Assembly (NCBI RefSeq): GCF_000471905.2
Contig: NW_006498233.1
Span: 2,163,712 to 2,227,711, forward strand
Length of the DNA stretch: 64,000 nucleotides
Direction: 5' to 3'
DNA from: Amborella trichopoda
Lineage: Eukaryota > Streptophyta > Magnoliopsida > Amborellales > Amborellaceae
This document shows positions 35,697 through 47,027 of the stretch, in pieces. A program made the position numbers and the translations under genes. The notes under the pieces were generated by a model, which saw only the letters and a list, made by a program, of their open reading frames with translations, had not been told where the DNA came from and made no database searches. Every line of letters begins with the position of its first letter. Positions within the stretch are counted from its first letter, which is position 1.

Positions 35697-38600
35697 TGGC
35701 ATCTGGGTTGTTCAACCCATTTATCCAGGTCAGGGATTTCCTTATCCCCACACTCGTGGCTACTCTGGGGAAGCGAGCTGCTCAAGCCTCCTTCTCCACC
35801 CTCTTCTTGAGTTGGGACTGAAGGTCCGGCTCTTAGTTTCTCACCTGGATCGGTACGAGAGGGGACTTAAAGGTCCTTGCCTCCCTGGTTTCTCACCTTG
35901 GTGGACTCTCCACCAAGGCCCCTTGCATGGGTAGCACAACTGCTGCCACGTTCCCTGCCACTGACAAGTCTACTGCCAGTCATAATGCTGAGGCACGTCG
36001 AAAGGCTACCCCCATCACTCTCGTGAAAGGCAAGCAAGTTGTTGTCGCTCCTGAGGTTTTTCGAAAGGCATCCCCTTATGCTCCTTCATCACCCTAAACC
36101 TCCACACCTAGAGAGTCTGCACATAAAGGAGAAGGTCCTGAGATCTCCACCCCTCACACACACCCAAGGGCTCATGGTTCATCCACTCGAGCCGCACCTC
36201 GGGGCAACCCTCATGTTGCCTTGAGCTCGCATCCAGGGCTAGGCACTCTCGGGGCAAACCCTACATGTGCCATGCTGTTTCTTTCCACAACCGGGGGCAA
36301 CTCTAGCTCTACACCACCTCGAGCACATGAGGGTCGACCACTATGTCATCGCTCCCAGCACACATAGCCTCACCCTATGAGAGGTGGGCTTCTACCTCAC
36401 CTCTCACAGACAACAAGGTCGTGGGTCTTGACCTCCTCAGGTTGGACTCATTGACCGAGCCCGGGTCGACCCCCAGGTCAAGCGGACAACTAACTCTTAA
36501 GGTGCACACGCACCGTTTTGGCTAGTTCCTTCCCGACTTCATTCAGACGGAGTTGTGAACCAGCTCCTTCCTCTATTGCTCTCCTGACACTAGGCAAACA
36601 TCTCAAGCTCTGGTACTCAAATGTCTTCCCTAAGAGTATCATCTTGGGCCAGCCTCAGATCAGCCTTGCACGTACACCCCACAAAGGAACTCGGGGCAAC
36701 GACCTGATGTTAGACAGAGGCCTCCAACCTCCAAGGAAAAAACCCAAGCTGCCTTCTGTCCTTTGACCCCACTCCTTGTTCCAGCTCATAGACACGGCCC
36801 TTGCGTGTTCGAAGAAGGCTAAGCAGTCCATGTCTTAGGCTCAGTTTTGGAGTGAAGTCCACAGCCGTCTCAGGGTTAAGTAAGAAAGAGGTCTTTAGAT
36901 CCTGACCAAAGAAGCCTCCAAGGCAATCAAGGTCGCCACCTTTAATGACCTCCAGGCTCGTAACCCCGTTTCCCTCTCAAAACTCAAGAGCCTGATCGAG
37001 TCCAAGAGTATTGCTGGGTCGTTACTACTCAGAAGCCACTATCCCAAGACCGTCAAGAACCGGTCCTCACAAGATCGGCATAGAAGGCCCGAGTTCAGTG
37101 GGGGCAGGCTGAACCCCTCCAGACTGACTTGCCACACACCACTCGTCGACCTCGGCAGTCCGCTGTCCCGCCAGGTTCTGAACCTCCAAAAAAGACATTT
37201 AGTGTTATGGTGATCAATGACTCGGACGACGCTCAGGAGGAGCGGATGAACAAGTTTGAGGAAATGATGCAAGCCATCCTTGGAAAGATGGAATGCTTAA
37301 AAGCCTCCAGGTCCCCTTCTTCTACCGATTCCCCTCCTGGTGAGGACATAGTTCTTAGGAAAACTCCTCCATCAGCCTCCCAAGATAGTTCTACCTCCCG
37401 CGTGTCACCCTAATCGACATAGATGCTATGGTAGCCCATAACCTCAAGAATAAGGTGGCATGCAGGAGACACCGCTCTATCAAAAGTCGTACCCCACATA
37501 AATAGACCAAGTATCCTTCCCTCCAAACTATGAACTATCAAAAGGGGAAGCTCCCCCTATTCAACGGTATTATGTCTTTGCATCAGTATACTGCTCACTT
37601 CCAGGTGGCCTGTCGGGAGACGACAACTGATGGATGACTCCTCATCTTCCAGTTCATCGAAACTCTTAAAGGGCCAGCCTTCCAGTGGTATGCTAGGCTA
37701 CCTCCAAACTCGGTACACACATGGCAACAAATGGAGTAGTTGTTCTAGCAACGCTTATACAAAGTTCAAAGGAATGTGGAGACCATCAAACTCCTCACCC
37801 TGATGCAGGACCCCGGTGATTCGTTTGACAAGTTCATCACTCGCTAAAGAGAGTTGGCAACCTTCAATGTCACTCCCATGATCGAGAAGGAAGCGGTCCA
37901 AACCTGCATATGGAACATGCTTCCCGAGATCGTTCTACATGTCGAGGCATCCAATCCACCCCCCATGTCAAAGCTCATCTCCAAGAAAGTTCGTATTGAG
38001 GGATTATTCAAGCACCACGGCATCCCTCATCAGCAACCTATCAGCTCTAACTCTCACTACAACAGTCGGGGCAGCCAAAAGGTAGTAATCAGCGCGAACG
38101 TCATCGTGGCTAACACCAAAGGCGAGGTTCTTCAAACCTTGGACCATTCCAAGGCACAGGCGTCTCCGTCCGGGGGCAAGCAGCATTCCTACAACATCAT
38201 CCCGCCTTCTAAAAATTTTAGGCAAAACAACTACTGAGTCTAGCACTAGAATAAGGTTTAACCCTTCGATGCAGAGTGGACGCCTGCACTACTTCGACTC
38301 CTGCTAGAACATAACATAACACAGTTGCTGGAGGCCAATACTGTGGAGTCGGCTAGACAGGACGCAAACGAGAAGCTTTGTCCCTATCTTAGGAGGGTAT
38401 GCCATCCCACTTACGACTACTATAAGCTCAACGACACAATCGAAGCCCTTGTGAACAAGGGTCAAATAAAGCTCGAAGGGTTGAAAAGAGCATTCGGGGC
38501 AACTGAGGTTTCTCACATAGTCACGATCCAAGAGGACAACGGGGCACCCGCTATCGTTCGTGTTTTTTTCCTCATTATGCTCGAAGAAGGGCTTGTCACT

Positions 38601-38990
38601 CCTAAGCCGGCAAGGCAGCTCAGTTCTATCTCCAGGAACCGAGAACCTCTGGTGCACGTACCAACAGATATGAGGCTATGACATCAGCGAATGCATTGGC
38701 TTCCACAAGCTCTTAGCAAAAAAGATGCAATAGTGTCAGGAAGTTCAAGGTAACCTAGAAGGACACCCTCAAGTCCCTCTTCTGCATGAGTAAGAAGACC
38801 TCTTGACGGCAGGCCATGGAAGCACTGAGCTAGACCCTCTGCAGGCCCTCTTCAAGGCAATGCTCCAACAAGGCCTTGTCACTCCCAAGCCTGCCAGGCA
38901 GCCGAGGCATCTTGTCCAAGGCATGGAAAAGCATCGATTCCAATACCACCAAGTATGGGGCCACGAACTCAACGAAATGCTCTAGGTTCG
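35697..38990 (+). pseudogene. Tat gag of the 16.7-kb element
   Basis: It begins MASGLFNPFIQVRDFLIP, as in the other copies. After a Ser/Pro-rich part in several frames come VMVINDSDDAQEERMNKFEE with a coiled helix (37129-37413), the capsid-like core FQWYARLPPNSVHTWQQME and SFDKFITR.RELATF (37670-37870, with stops), VQTCIWNMLPEIVLHVEA, a basic tail, and the knuckle-like segment CHPTYDYYKLNDTIEALVNK (38400-38460). The C-terminal module LVTPKPARQ appears twice, near 38590 and 38875, in a local tandem duplication. Frameshifts and stops show it is not translated as one protein. Confidence 0.82.
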
Positions 38991-39034
38991 AAGCTATAGT
39001 CGTAGAGAAAGTCTAGTAGGGCCACATCATTTGT

Positions 39035-39700
39035 GTGGTTCTCCCAGAATGTGTCCAGCCCATCGCTCCTGTTCCAAAGAAAGCCACACCAACAGCCCCT
39101 CCTGAGTATACATTGGACCCTTCAGGGCCTTCGACCTCTCAGCCCAAGAAAGTCTACCATGGGAGGAGTAGGCTCAAATCCTTGAAACGTGAGGTCTACC
39201 AAGCAAAGTCTACTCGTCAGGCACCTAGGTTAGCCTGCCAAAGGAATCATCCTCCTCAGCCCCCAGTTGAGGAAGAATTGATTAAGCCCCTTCCCCCATT
39301 GCCGACCTTGCAAGACTTTATCCCAGACACAGCTCGCCTCATCCTTTCGTCCAATCAGGTGGACATCCCCAAGTCACCAACAGCTCGAGATTCCCCCAAT
39401 ATGGGTGACGACGCTAAAACCACCCCACCATGGTCAAACCCCGGGCAAGACCTAAAATATCTCCTGGGCACGTCCAACTCAGGTGACGACGTAAAAAGCT
39501 GCTCGAAACTTTCTAACTCTTCTGCTCCTCCCAGCTCTCCTATTTTCTCCACAGGTGAAGCTCGACGGTGCCAAGACTTCGACACTTTAAACAAAGAGTT
39601 TGGAGAAACTAGCCTCACCCAGCCACAACAAGAGCGCCTCAATGAGATGTTAGCTCAAGCAGCTGGATTCTTGACAGCCACCGACACCTTGTCGACATGA
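39035..39700 (+). pseudogene. Tat gag-pro linker (221-codon open frame)
   Basis: This is the longest sense frame of the element. It runs from VLPECVQPIAPVPKK through a basic stretch (YHGRSRLKSLKREVYQAKST), a proline-rich segment, PLPTLQDFIPDTARL, acidic repeats (NMGDDAKTT, NPGQDLKYL, NSGDDVKSC) and the conserved FDTLNKEFGETSLTQPQQ block. It corresponds to 4161-4850 on the minus strand and 49990-50716. Its role is unknown. The last block resembles a helical interaction segment. Its open state suggests either recent selection or chance in GC-richer sequence. Confidence 0.72.
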
Positions 39701-40129
39701 GCAAAAGCCGAGTCATCTGCAAGCTATTGTTCCAAAGAGGCCTCCCACATGGTGCAAATTTTGGAAGTACCAGCTAGAACAAGGCAAATAGGTTTAAGAT
39801 TGGGAAAGAAGCTACAACCCATACCTCAAAAGCTCAAGGCCCTCAAGTTTCCTGATCCTCTACTTTCCCCCAAACCTAAACCTCAAACCTCTGCATCCCT
39901 AATAAAATCTCCTATTGCTTCTTCATCAACCCAGACTGCAGAGGCTGAACAACAAAGTCAGCCAGTGCCACAAAGCATAATTCAACCAAAACCTGTTCTT
40001 AGGTCTACCCAACTGCCAACACTAGTGATAGGACCAGGAAAACAAAAGACTAATGAGGATAAAGTGAAACAAAATATAATTGGGCACTTGAGAAAGCATT
40101 CAGACCTTCTGAGTATTTAAGATGCACTC

Positions 40130-40831
40130 CTGCTGTCTAGAGACTACTGTATGGCTCTGGTTCAAGCTCTTTCTAACCCAGAGGTGTACGAGACTGAAGT
40201 GGAACCTATTGAAGTTGACCCTGCCATCCTGAGTGGGTGCTTCACAATCTCTTTTTCTGAAGACGGCCTTCAGTTGGGAGGTAAATTCCACAATCGCCCC
40301 CTCTTCGGGAATGGTGAACTTCACTCCTATCCTCTCAATCGGATCATGCGAGACGGAGGGTCAGCAGTCAACCTGATCTCAAGAAGGATCCTCACTTGAT
40401 TGAGATTAAGGTCTGACGACCTCACGCCTACCCACATCAATGTGCAAGGGTTTAACTAATCAGGAGAAAAGCCAGCCGGCACAGTGCACCTTCGTCTCAA
40501 GATCGGTGATCTCAACTATTACGCCCAATTTCATGTGATCGACACCGATACGTCTTATAATGTCCTACTTGTTCGTCTGTGGCTTCACGATCAGGGAGTA
40601 GTTCCATCAACACTCCACCAATGTTTCAAGTACAGCCGAGATGCAAAGAATCACATGGTCTATGCTGATAAAAGACCATTCCTTATGGCTGAGAGTCACT
40701 ATGCCGACAGCAAGTATTATTTCACAGAAATTTCAGCGTCAGAAAATTTAAATCATGACGACTTGAAGCCTGTGAGAGAGGTAGGACCTTCTTCAAAGAA
40801 GAGAAAAGACAAGGCAAGATCCTCCCCTTGA
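40130..40831 (+). pseudogene. Tat retropepsin (aspartic protease) domain
   Basis: MALVQALSNPEVYETEVEPI begins the conserved pre-protease stretch. MRDGGSAVNLIS (about 40345-40380) is the catalytic D-G-G-S motif. After a stop near 40397, the C-terminal half follows (LKIGDLNYYAQFHVIDTDTS, YNVLLVRLWLHDQGVVPSTL) and then HQCFKY. The family cuts the polyprotein. The same domain occurs at 51422-52020. RT should come next but does not. Confidence 0.85.
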
Positions 40832-41228
40832 CCCCTATCCTCTCAAGCATACCTTGCCTCCTCTCCGAGGTCATGGTATCCTCTCCTGAAGACAAAGGTT
40901 CTCCCTCGACTTCTACTCAGCCAGAATGAAATGGCGACCTAGAAGCAACCCTTGAGCCTGAGGTAGTCCCGGAGGTAAACTTTTTAGCGCCAAGGGTAAC
41001 CTATACATCGGACCAGCAAAAGATCCTGCATGTCCCCATCGCTCTTCTAGAAGCAGAACTGGTATACCAACCACCAAGGAAGGTACTCTAAGTTCTAGCC
41101 TCCTTGAACAAAGGGAGCATCAGCAGCCAAAAGAGGATCCTACACTTCTTGAAGGTTGTTGAAGAAGTACAGGAAAACAAGAGTCATCCCTCTAGCTCTC
41201 TGGAACAAGACCCCATGGCAGAGGTGAG

Positions 41229-41541
41229 AAGCGAGGTTCGGAATCTCTAGAGCCAATTGGAGATCATGCGCATTGCGTCAAAGTATTTAAAGGGGTTTGT
41301 CCCTGAGACTTATGATGAACTCAAGACCAATGCATCTCGAATCGATACCAAAGCTCCCCCAGACTGGAGCATTTACAGTAAGCAGGCTAATCAAATCTTG
41401 AGAACCATGAGTTATGAGCCACTCTCCAATCAAACACTAAGGGGTGAGGAAGCGTTCGAAGTCATTAAAGCCACAGCAGGTTGTCACAAGGCAAAGCAAG
41501 GGGTGGGATATTCTTTTTTGTCTCACACTAACAGAGGATGA
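41229..41541 (+). pseudogene. Post-protease coding fragment (94 codons)
   Basis: The open frame contains KYLKGFVPETYDELKTNASR and GCHKAKQGVGYSFLSH. It lies where Tat polyproteins carry a variable segment between protease and RT. The QGVGY end is slightly like a G-patch. No RT follows; the sequence changes to the antisense-coding region by 41600. Function not recognised. Confidence 0.45.
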
Positions 41542-41701
41542 AAAGCAATAAAACAGAAGAAGAAAGAAGAGCGAGAGACATGTCGCACAACAATCAAAGA
41601 AAAAAGTGGCATTTCATTCATAAAACCAAAAATTCATACAATTGTCGGCATTATCAATACCAAGAATTGGTATACAAAGAGTTATAAACGAGACCGTTCA
41701 C

Positions 41702-42800
41702 TCAAGCCTCAAGACTAAGTCTATAATGGTCTTGTTGTGTCCACGTGATTCCATCCTTCAGGGCTGCCGCCTGAAGGAGGGCAATCTTTCTGACCAAAGG
41801 AAGATATTCCCAACGTACCAACTGAGGAGAGAATGGGTGTTTTCTTACCTTGTGGGCCACAGCAAGCAAGCCTTTCAAATTGTTGATGTCATATTCAAGA
41901 ATTGCCATGTCATTCTCATTCTCAAAACATGCGATTTATTTAACAATCGAAGGAACATCTGAAGGCAAAATCTAGAAATCTAGGTGAACGAATTGACGCA
42001 TGAGCAAGTTGGTTCTAAGGTTGCCCAGCTGTGCCACTGCAGAAATTGGTGACAGTCAAAGGCTTAGGATCGAACTTAGGTAAATGCTGAATACAGGGAT
42101 ATTTTTCAATAGAAGCTGATTCTTCTAAATCCAAAAGTTCCTTATCTTGTCGAGCCATTTTAGTCACCTTCATTTTGAGCAAGTCTGCGCAAGAAACCTC
42201 GAAGTCTAAAAGGTTGTCTATCAGCCTCTTCACCAAAGAGGGGAATATTATCAGCTCGAAGAGAGAAGCCCGACTGAAAAGTTGATAAGCAGCTCTGAGA
42301 AGATCACATCCATTATCAGTAGAAACATTACAGCAATTGAGCTTGGTGAGTTGTGCAGGGAAAGGCATCATGGCTTGCGAAATAACAAATCATCCTTGGA
42401 TGTGCCTGAGAAAAGGATGGATAACTTATCCCGGAACGGAGGTGACTACAAAAGCTGAGCCTATGATAGGTTCCCTTCGTTCAGAAGATGTGTGGCTCCC
42501 TGTCAAGGTGGCAAGAGGGATCTCCTTGTTGCCCATTATAATCAGGACATACTCGCTCTCACCTCTAGAGATAGGAGGTTGAGGAGAGGGATACGGTTCA
42601 TTCTCAATAATAAGGGGCTCCTCGTCCTCAATAACCATAATAAGCTCCCTACTTGAAGAAACCTGCCTCTTGGCAGCTTTAGAAGCCTTGACTAATCGTC
42701 GAGAAGACACTTTTTGTAGGACACTAATTATCGTCAAAGGCAAGACTATCATTGTACGCCACCAGAATGGTATTGTCGCCTCGCAATCAACCAAGGGCAT
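41702..42800 (-). pseudogene. Antisense coding tract in the Tat element, unknown protein
   Basis: Three minus-strand frames follow one another: 42800-42426 (MPLVDCEATIPFWWRTMIVL, a basic KASKAAKRQVSSS patch, an acidic MVIEDEEPLI stretch), 42371-42015 (NGCDLLRAAYQLFSRASLFE, FPSLVKRLIDNLLDFEVSCA, LLKMKVTKMARQDKELLDLE), and 41908-41702 (MAILEYDINNLKGLLAVAHK, then PLVRKIALLQAAALKDGI). The mix of basic, acidic and helical heptad-like sequence looks like a real protein C-terminus, broken by frameshifts. It may be the C-terminal half of a PMD-type protein like that at 63029-64000, but I see no overlap that proves it. Antisense extra ORFs are known in Tat-lineage elements. Confidence 0.5.
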
Positions 42801-43576
42801 CGCTGTTCGACGACCAAGGCATATTAATGCCTCACTTCAGCAGCTAGCACGCGTCGCACATGCATCCCTTGAAATCTAGGCATGTCGCCTGACGCTTGCG
42901 GCATGGCCTCTCACCGTGCGTGCAGAGGATGAGCGTTCACCTTCCCATGACCCTCCATCTTCGTGACTGTTACGGTCTCACAACCCTTCGGGTTCCTACC
43001 TGTGTTTCTCCTCTCCGCCGGGAAACCAATCCCGACCTCTGAAAAACCCTTCCCCACCTTCTACTGGATACTGGAGTTAGCGAAAAGCACCAGAAGTCCC
43101 CAGAAGACTTCCCTGCAACCTGTGGGTCTTCCCTTCCCTCTGGTTTCCAATTTCATCAGCTCACCAAAGCTCATCGAAAATTCCACTGAGTTTTCGGTGA
43201 CCCCAATGCAGTCCCTTCTCTTTCTCCTCCAACAATCAGAGGATTGACAAAGCCCTTTGAACTCTCTGCAACCTCCTCAATAGCAGAACAAACGTAGGAG
43301 AACGCGAACCCCAGTAGGGCACCTATGTAAATCCTACTAAGGCCCTGAGAAGCCCTCTTCCTTGCTCAGAAAGCTTTGGCGCTTGTCGAAAGTGTTTGCA
43401 ATCACCCTGCTAAGCTTCACATTTCCTAAAGCTCACCAGAGAAACTCCTAAGGGCCTGTCTGTGCAAGTTTTGGCCGGAACAGTTGTGTCGAAAAATCCT
43501 TTGCCAAAGGCTCTGGCTCTCTCTCTCTCTAAAAACTGTTTTACCCTTTGGTAAAAAAGTGAATGGGGTTTTCCCC

Positions 43577-43590
43577 TTTTTATACCTAGC
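43577..43590 (-). promoter_or_regulatory. Candidate antisense promoter (TATA box)
   Basis: Minus-strand GGTATAAAAAGGGG is a strong plant TATA match, followed downstream by a CT/GA-rich leader-like stretch (AGAGAGAGAGAGCC near 43530) and, about 0.75 kb on, by the antisense frames at 42800-41702. The orientation is opposite to the retrotransposon. Confidence 0.5.
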
Positions 43591-43639
43591 GATGCCGCGA
43601 CAAACAAAAGTGACATTCCAGTCACCAATTCCTGAGGGC

Positions 43640-46600
43640 AATAAGACCAGGCCAGGTCGGGTCAGCCTCGAGATCCGAAAAGGTCATCGCCGCAAGCTTC
43701 ATTCAAAGTTTAGCGCTACGTGCTCCGTCAGAGGACTATCGCCGCATGCCTTGTTTGGAGGCTATCGCCACATGCCTCGTCAAGGGGTCATCACTGCACG
43801 CCTCGTCAAGAGGTCATCGTCGTGCATTCTGTAGGGAGTTACCGTCGTGCACTTCACTAAGGGGCCTAATGCCTCACGCGCCATCCGACACTTAGTGCCA
43901 CGTGCATGCCATGGCACTCTCAACTAGACCATCATCCTGTACTCTCAGGAAGTTCATCCCTTGCACCACAGCCTCACTTCTCAGGGAGTCCAGCCTCCAG
44001 TGAGGCTCTACTCCCCATGGAGTCACATTCCCTCACCACGCCACGGTCCATGCTGTATGACCTTAAACTGTACAGCCGAGATCAAGTTGCACGATCTTAA
44101 ACTGCAAGGTCCAAACTATATGACCTTAAATTGTAGCAGTGGTCTAGTTGCACGACCTTAAACAACATAGTCCTCGTTTCATTACTCTAAACTGTAGTGA
44201 AGGTCTAGTTGCAAGACCTTAAACTGTAAGGTCCAAACTATATTACCTTAAACGATAGTGGCGATCTAGTTGCACAACCTTAAACTACATAGTCCTTGTT
44301 TCATGACTCTAAATTGTAACAAAGGTCTAGTTGCACGACTTAAAACTGCAAGGCCAAAACTAAATGACCTTAAACTGTAGCGGTGGTCTAGTTGCATGAC
44401 CTTAAACTGCATAGTCCTTGGTTCATGTCTCAAAACTGTATGACTATGATCTAGTTGTGTGACCTTAAACCATAGTGCACATCCTGGCCGAATGATGTTA
44501 AAAGGTTTAGCATGAAGGTCTAAACTATATGACCTTAAACTGTAGTGGTCATCTAGTTGCACGGCCTTAAACTGCACAGTCCTTGGTTCATGACTCAAAA
44601 CTGTATGACTATGGTCCAATTGTGTGACCTTAAACCATAGTGCACGTCCTGGTCACATCACGTTAAAAGGTTTAGCATGACGGTGCAAACTACATGGTCG
44701 AGTCTAGTTGCACGACCTTAAACTACATTGTCCTAACTGCATGACTTTAAACTACATAGCCATGGTCCAAGGAACAAGACCCTAAAAACTGTAATGCACA
44801 TGCGCCCACTTCTTCGTTGAAAAGGCATCTCAACAACATCCCTAGTGGAGTTAGATGCACATAGGGATCGTAAGTATGCCTTTAATCCCCAATGGCTGTG
44901 TTCCACACCAACATCCCAGTAAGGGTCACATTCTACTACGACCCACTATCCTTAGGGAGTTAGGGCCATCCTTATCCCTTCAGCCCTCAATGAGGTTAAT
45001 TTGTGCTCTGGCCTGTAATCCTTAGCGGAGTTACGTACACCCCATTGCTATTATCCCCGTGGAGTCACACAAGACCTCCTAACCCCCAGTAAAATCTCTT
45101 CCGTCCCCTACTCCTCGAGTGCTGCCATCTCCATTTAAAACCTCTCTTCTTGTGTATAGCCTTAACCACCTTTATCGCTAAGAGTCAGATGGCTATCCAT
45201 AACTCATCCCCCATATAGCTTTACTTGCATGATGACCCACGCACTGGTTCATGCTGCCTGACCTTAAACTACACAGCTATGGTCTGTGCTGCATGACCTT
45301 AAACTGCACAGCTATGGTCCAATCTATGTGAACTGCAGTTACACGATATTAAATTGCATGGTCCTAGTTGCATGATTTTAAACTGCATAACCATGGTCCA
45401 AGCTATATGACCTTCAACCATAGTGCTCATCCTGACCACATGACTTTAAACTGTTATGCTCAGGTCTAGAAGGCATGACCTTTAAGACGTCCTGACATAT
45501 GTGCACATACCTTTTATGCACATCTTCGCGCACGTCTTCCCTAACCAACCTGTTCGTGTGCGCACACCACCTCCATTTCCTCATTGGTGAGTCTACATAC
45601 AGGCACACATGCCCTTTTGTGTGCATCTTCACGCACGCCTTCTCAAGCTGGCCCATTCGTGTGCGCACACCACTTTCACTATCACTACCATCCTTTCCCC
45701 TAGTGAGTCTTACCCATGCTCACCAAACGGTGAACCCTCCGCAAGCCATACTTGTCGTCAGCTGGTGGGTTACCATTGCTCACCTACCATCCAGCCATCA
45801 TCAGCTCTTCATAAGGTAACTTCATGCCATCTTCCAAAGTGAGGAAAAAGTCATCACCAAGCTCACTCTATGGCCTCCACAAACTGCCATTCATCACCAC
45901 TGCGGTCCAGCTCTATGACCCTAAACTATAGTGAACATCCTGGTCGCATGATGTTAAAAGGCTTTGCACAAGTCTCGAAGCCACAACCCTAAACACACCT
46001 TCTCAAAAAAAAAAAAAGGGCATGGTGTACACATAGACAACGGAACACCATGAGTAAAAATGATGGACAAGCATTGTCACAAAACCATGAGTAAGAGAGT
46101 TCTGTGGAAAACAAAATGCAGTCATGGTGAAAACCCCGAAAGGGCATCGTGAGTAAAAAAGGATGCAAGGGGTGGACATGACCGCAGGTCATGGGTAAAA
46201 GAGCCCATAAATAATAGGAGTTGGCGAAAACCGTCTTCACGGTGCCACTTTCCCTGTTCAAGTGAAAACCCCAACAAGGCGCTTGGACCTACAAGACAGG
46301 ATGATGCACGGCTGCCTTCTCAGTCAATGTTCAGTTTCAATATAGTCAAGATCCTGGCTAATGAGGTCTACCTAAAATCCTCAAAAGCCAACATCTAATC
46401 GCAACACTAGATGGATCATCAGGGAGTGAGAGCCGCATAAGATCTCCCAAGAACATGGCTCATTAGGAGATGAGAGCCACATAAGATCCCCCATGTTTCA
46501 ACATGGCTCGTCAGGGAGTGAGAGCCGCATAAGATCTCCCAGCATTCATGGCTCATCAGGAGGAGAGAGCCGCATAAGATCCCCCACATTTCAACATGGC

Positions 46601-47027
46601 TCATCAGGGAATGAGAGCCACATAAGATCTTCAACAAAAACAAGTGTCCTTCAGGGTGAGGACGATGACTAACCTCCAAAAATGCTAAGGACCATTATGA
46701 AGGCACGAAACTGATGAAACCAGGGTCTAACCTGCCACTGGCATCAGGGTACATCTCGTTAAAACCCCCTAGCCTACATGGGAACAAACTTTTCAGATGG
46801 GTCAGAAGTCCCCGACTGGACCCCACTAGACGGGACCTATAAAGATACCCTGAGTATAAAAAGCAAACCTAATGTAGCAGCGAACAATGCTGAGCAATGG
46901 TTCGTGGCATTTGGCCTTCAAAAAAGGCTTGATAGTCCCATGAGGGTGAGGACTTCGATAAGATCCCTCAAAATTCTCAAATGATTGTAGTTCTCAATTC
47001 TCTCAAAGAACAATATTCGGCAGGGCA
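43640..47027 (+). repeat. Tat 3' untranslated region with several tandem repeat families
   Basis: In order: five units of about 33 bp (CATGCCTCGTCAAGGGGTCAT type, 43720-43870), a long irregular array of TTGCACGACCTTAAACTGCA-type units (44040-44790), PolII-like CCCAGTGGAGTTA blocks (44820-45240), more CCTTAAACTGCA units (45260-45480), and five units of 45-49 bp (ATGGCTCATCAGGGAGTGAG, 46409-46645). The order matches 23741-25946. Hypervariable tandem repeats here are typical of Tat elements and can seed satellites. Confidence 0.8.

Noticed and set aside
46409-46645. CRISPR-like array
   Set aside because: These are contiguous tandem units of 45-49 bp in a retrotransposon 3' region, without spacers or cas genes.
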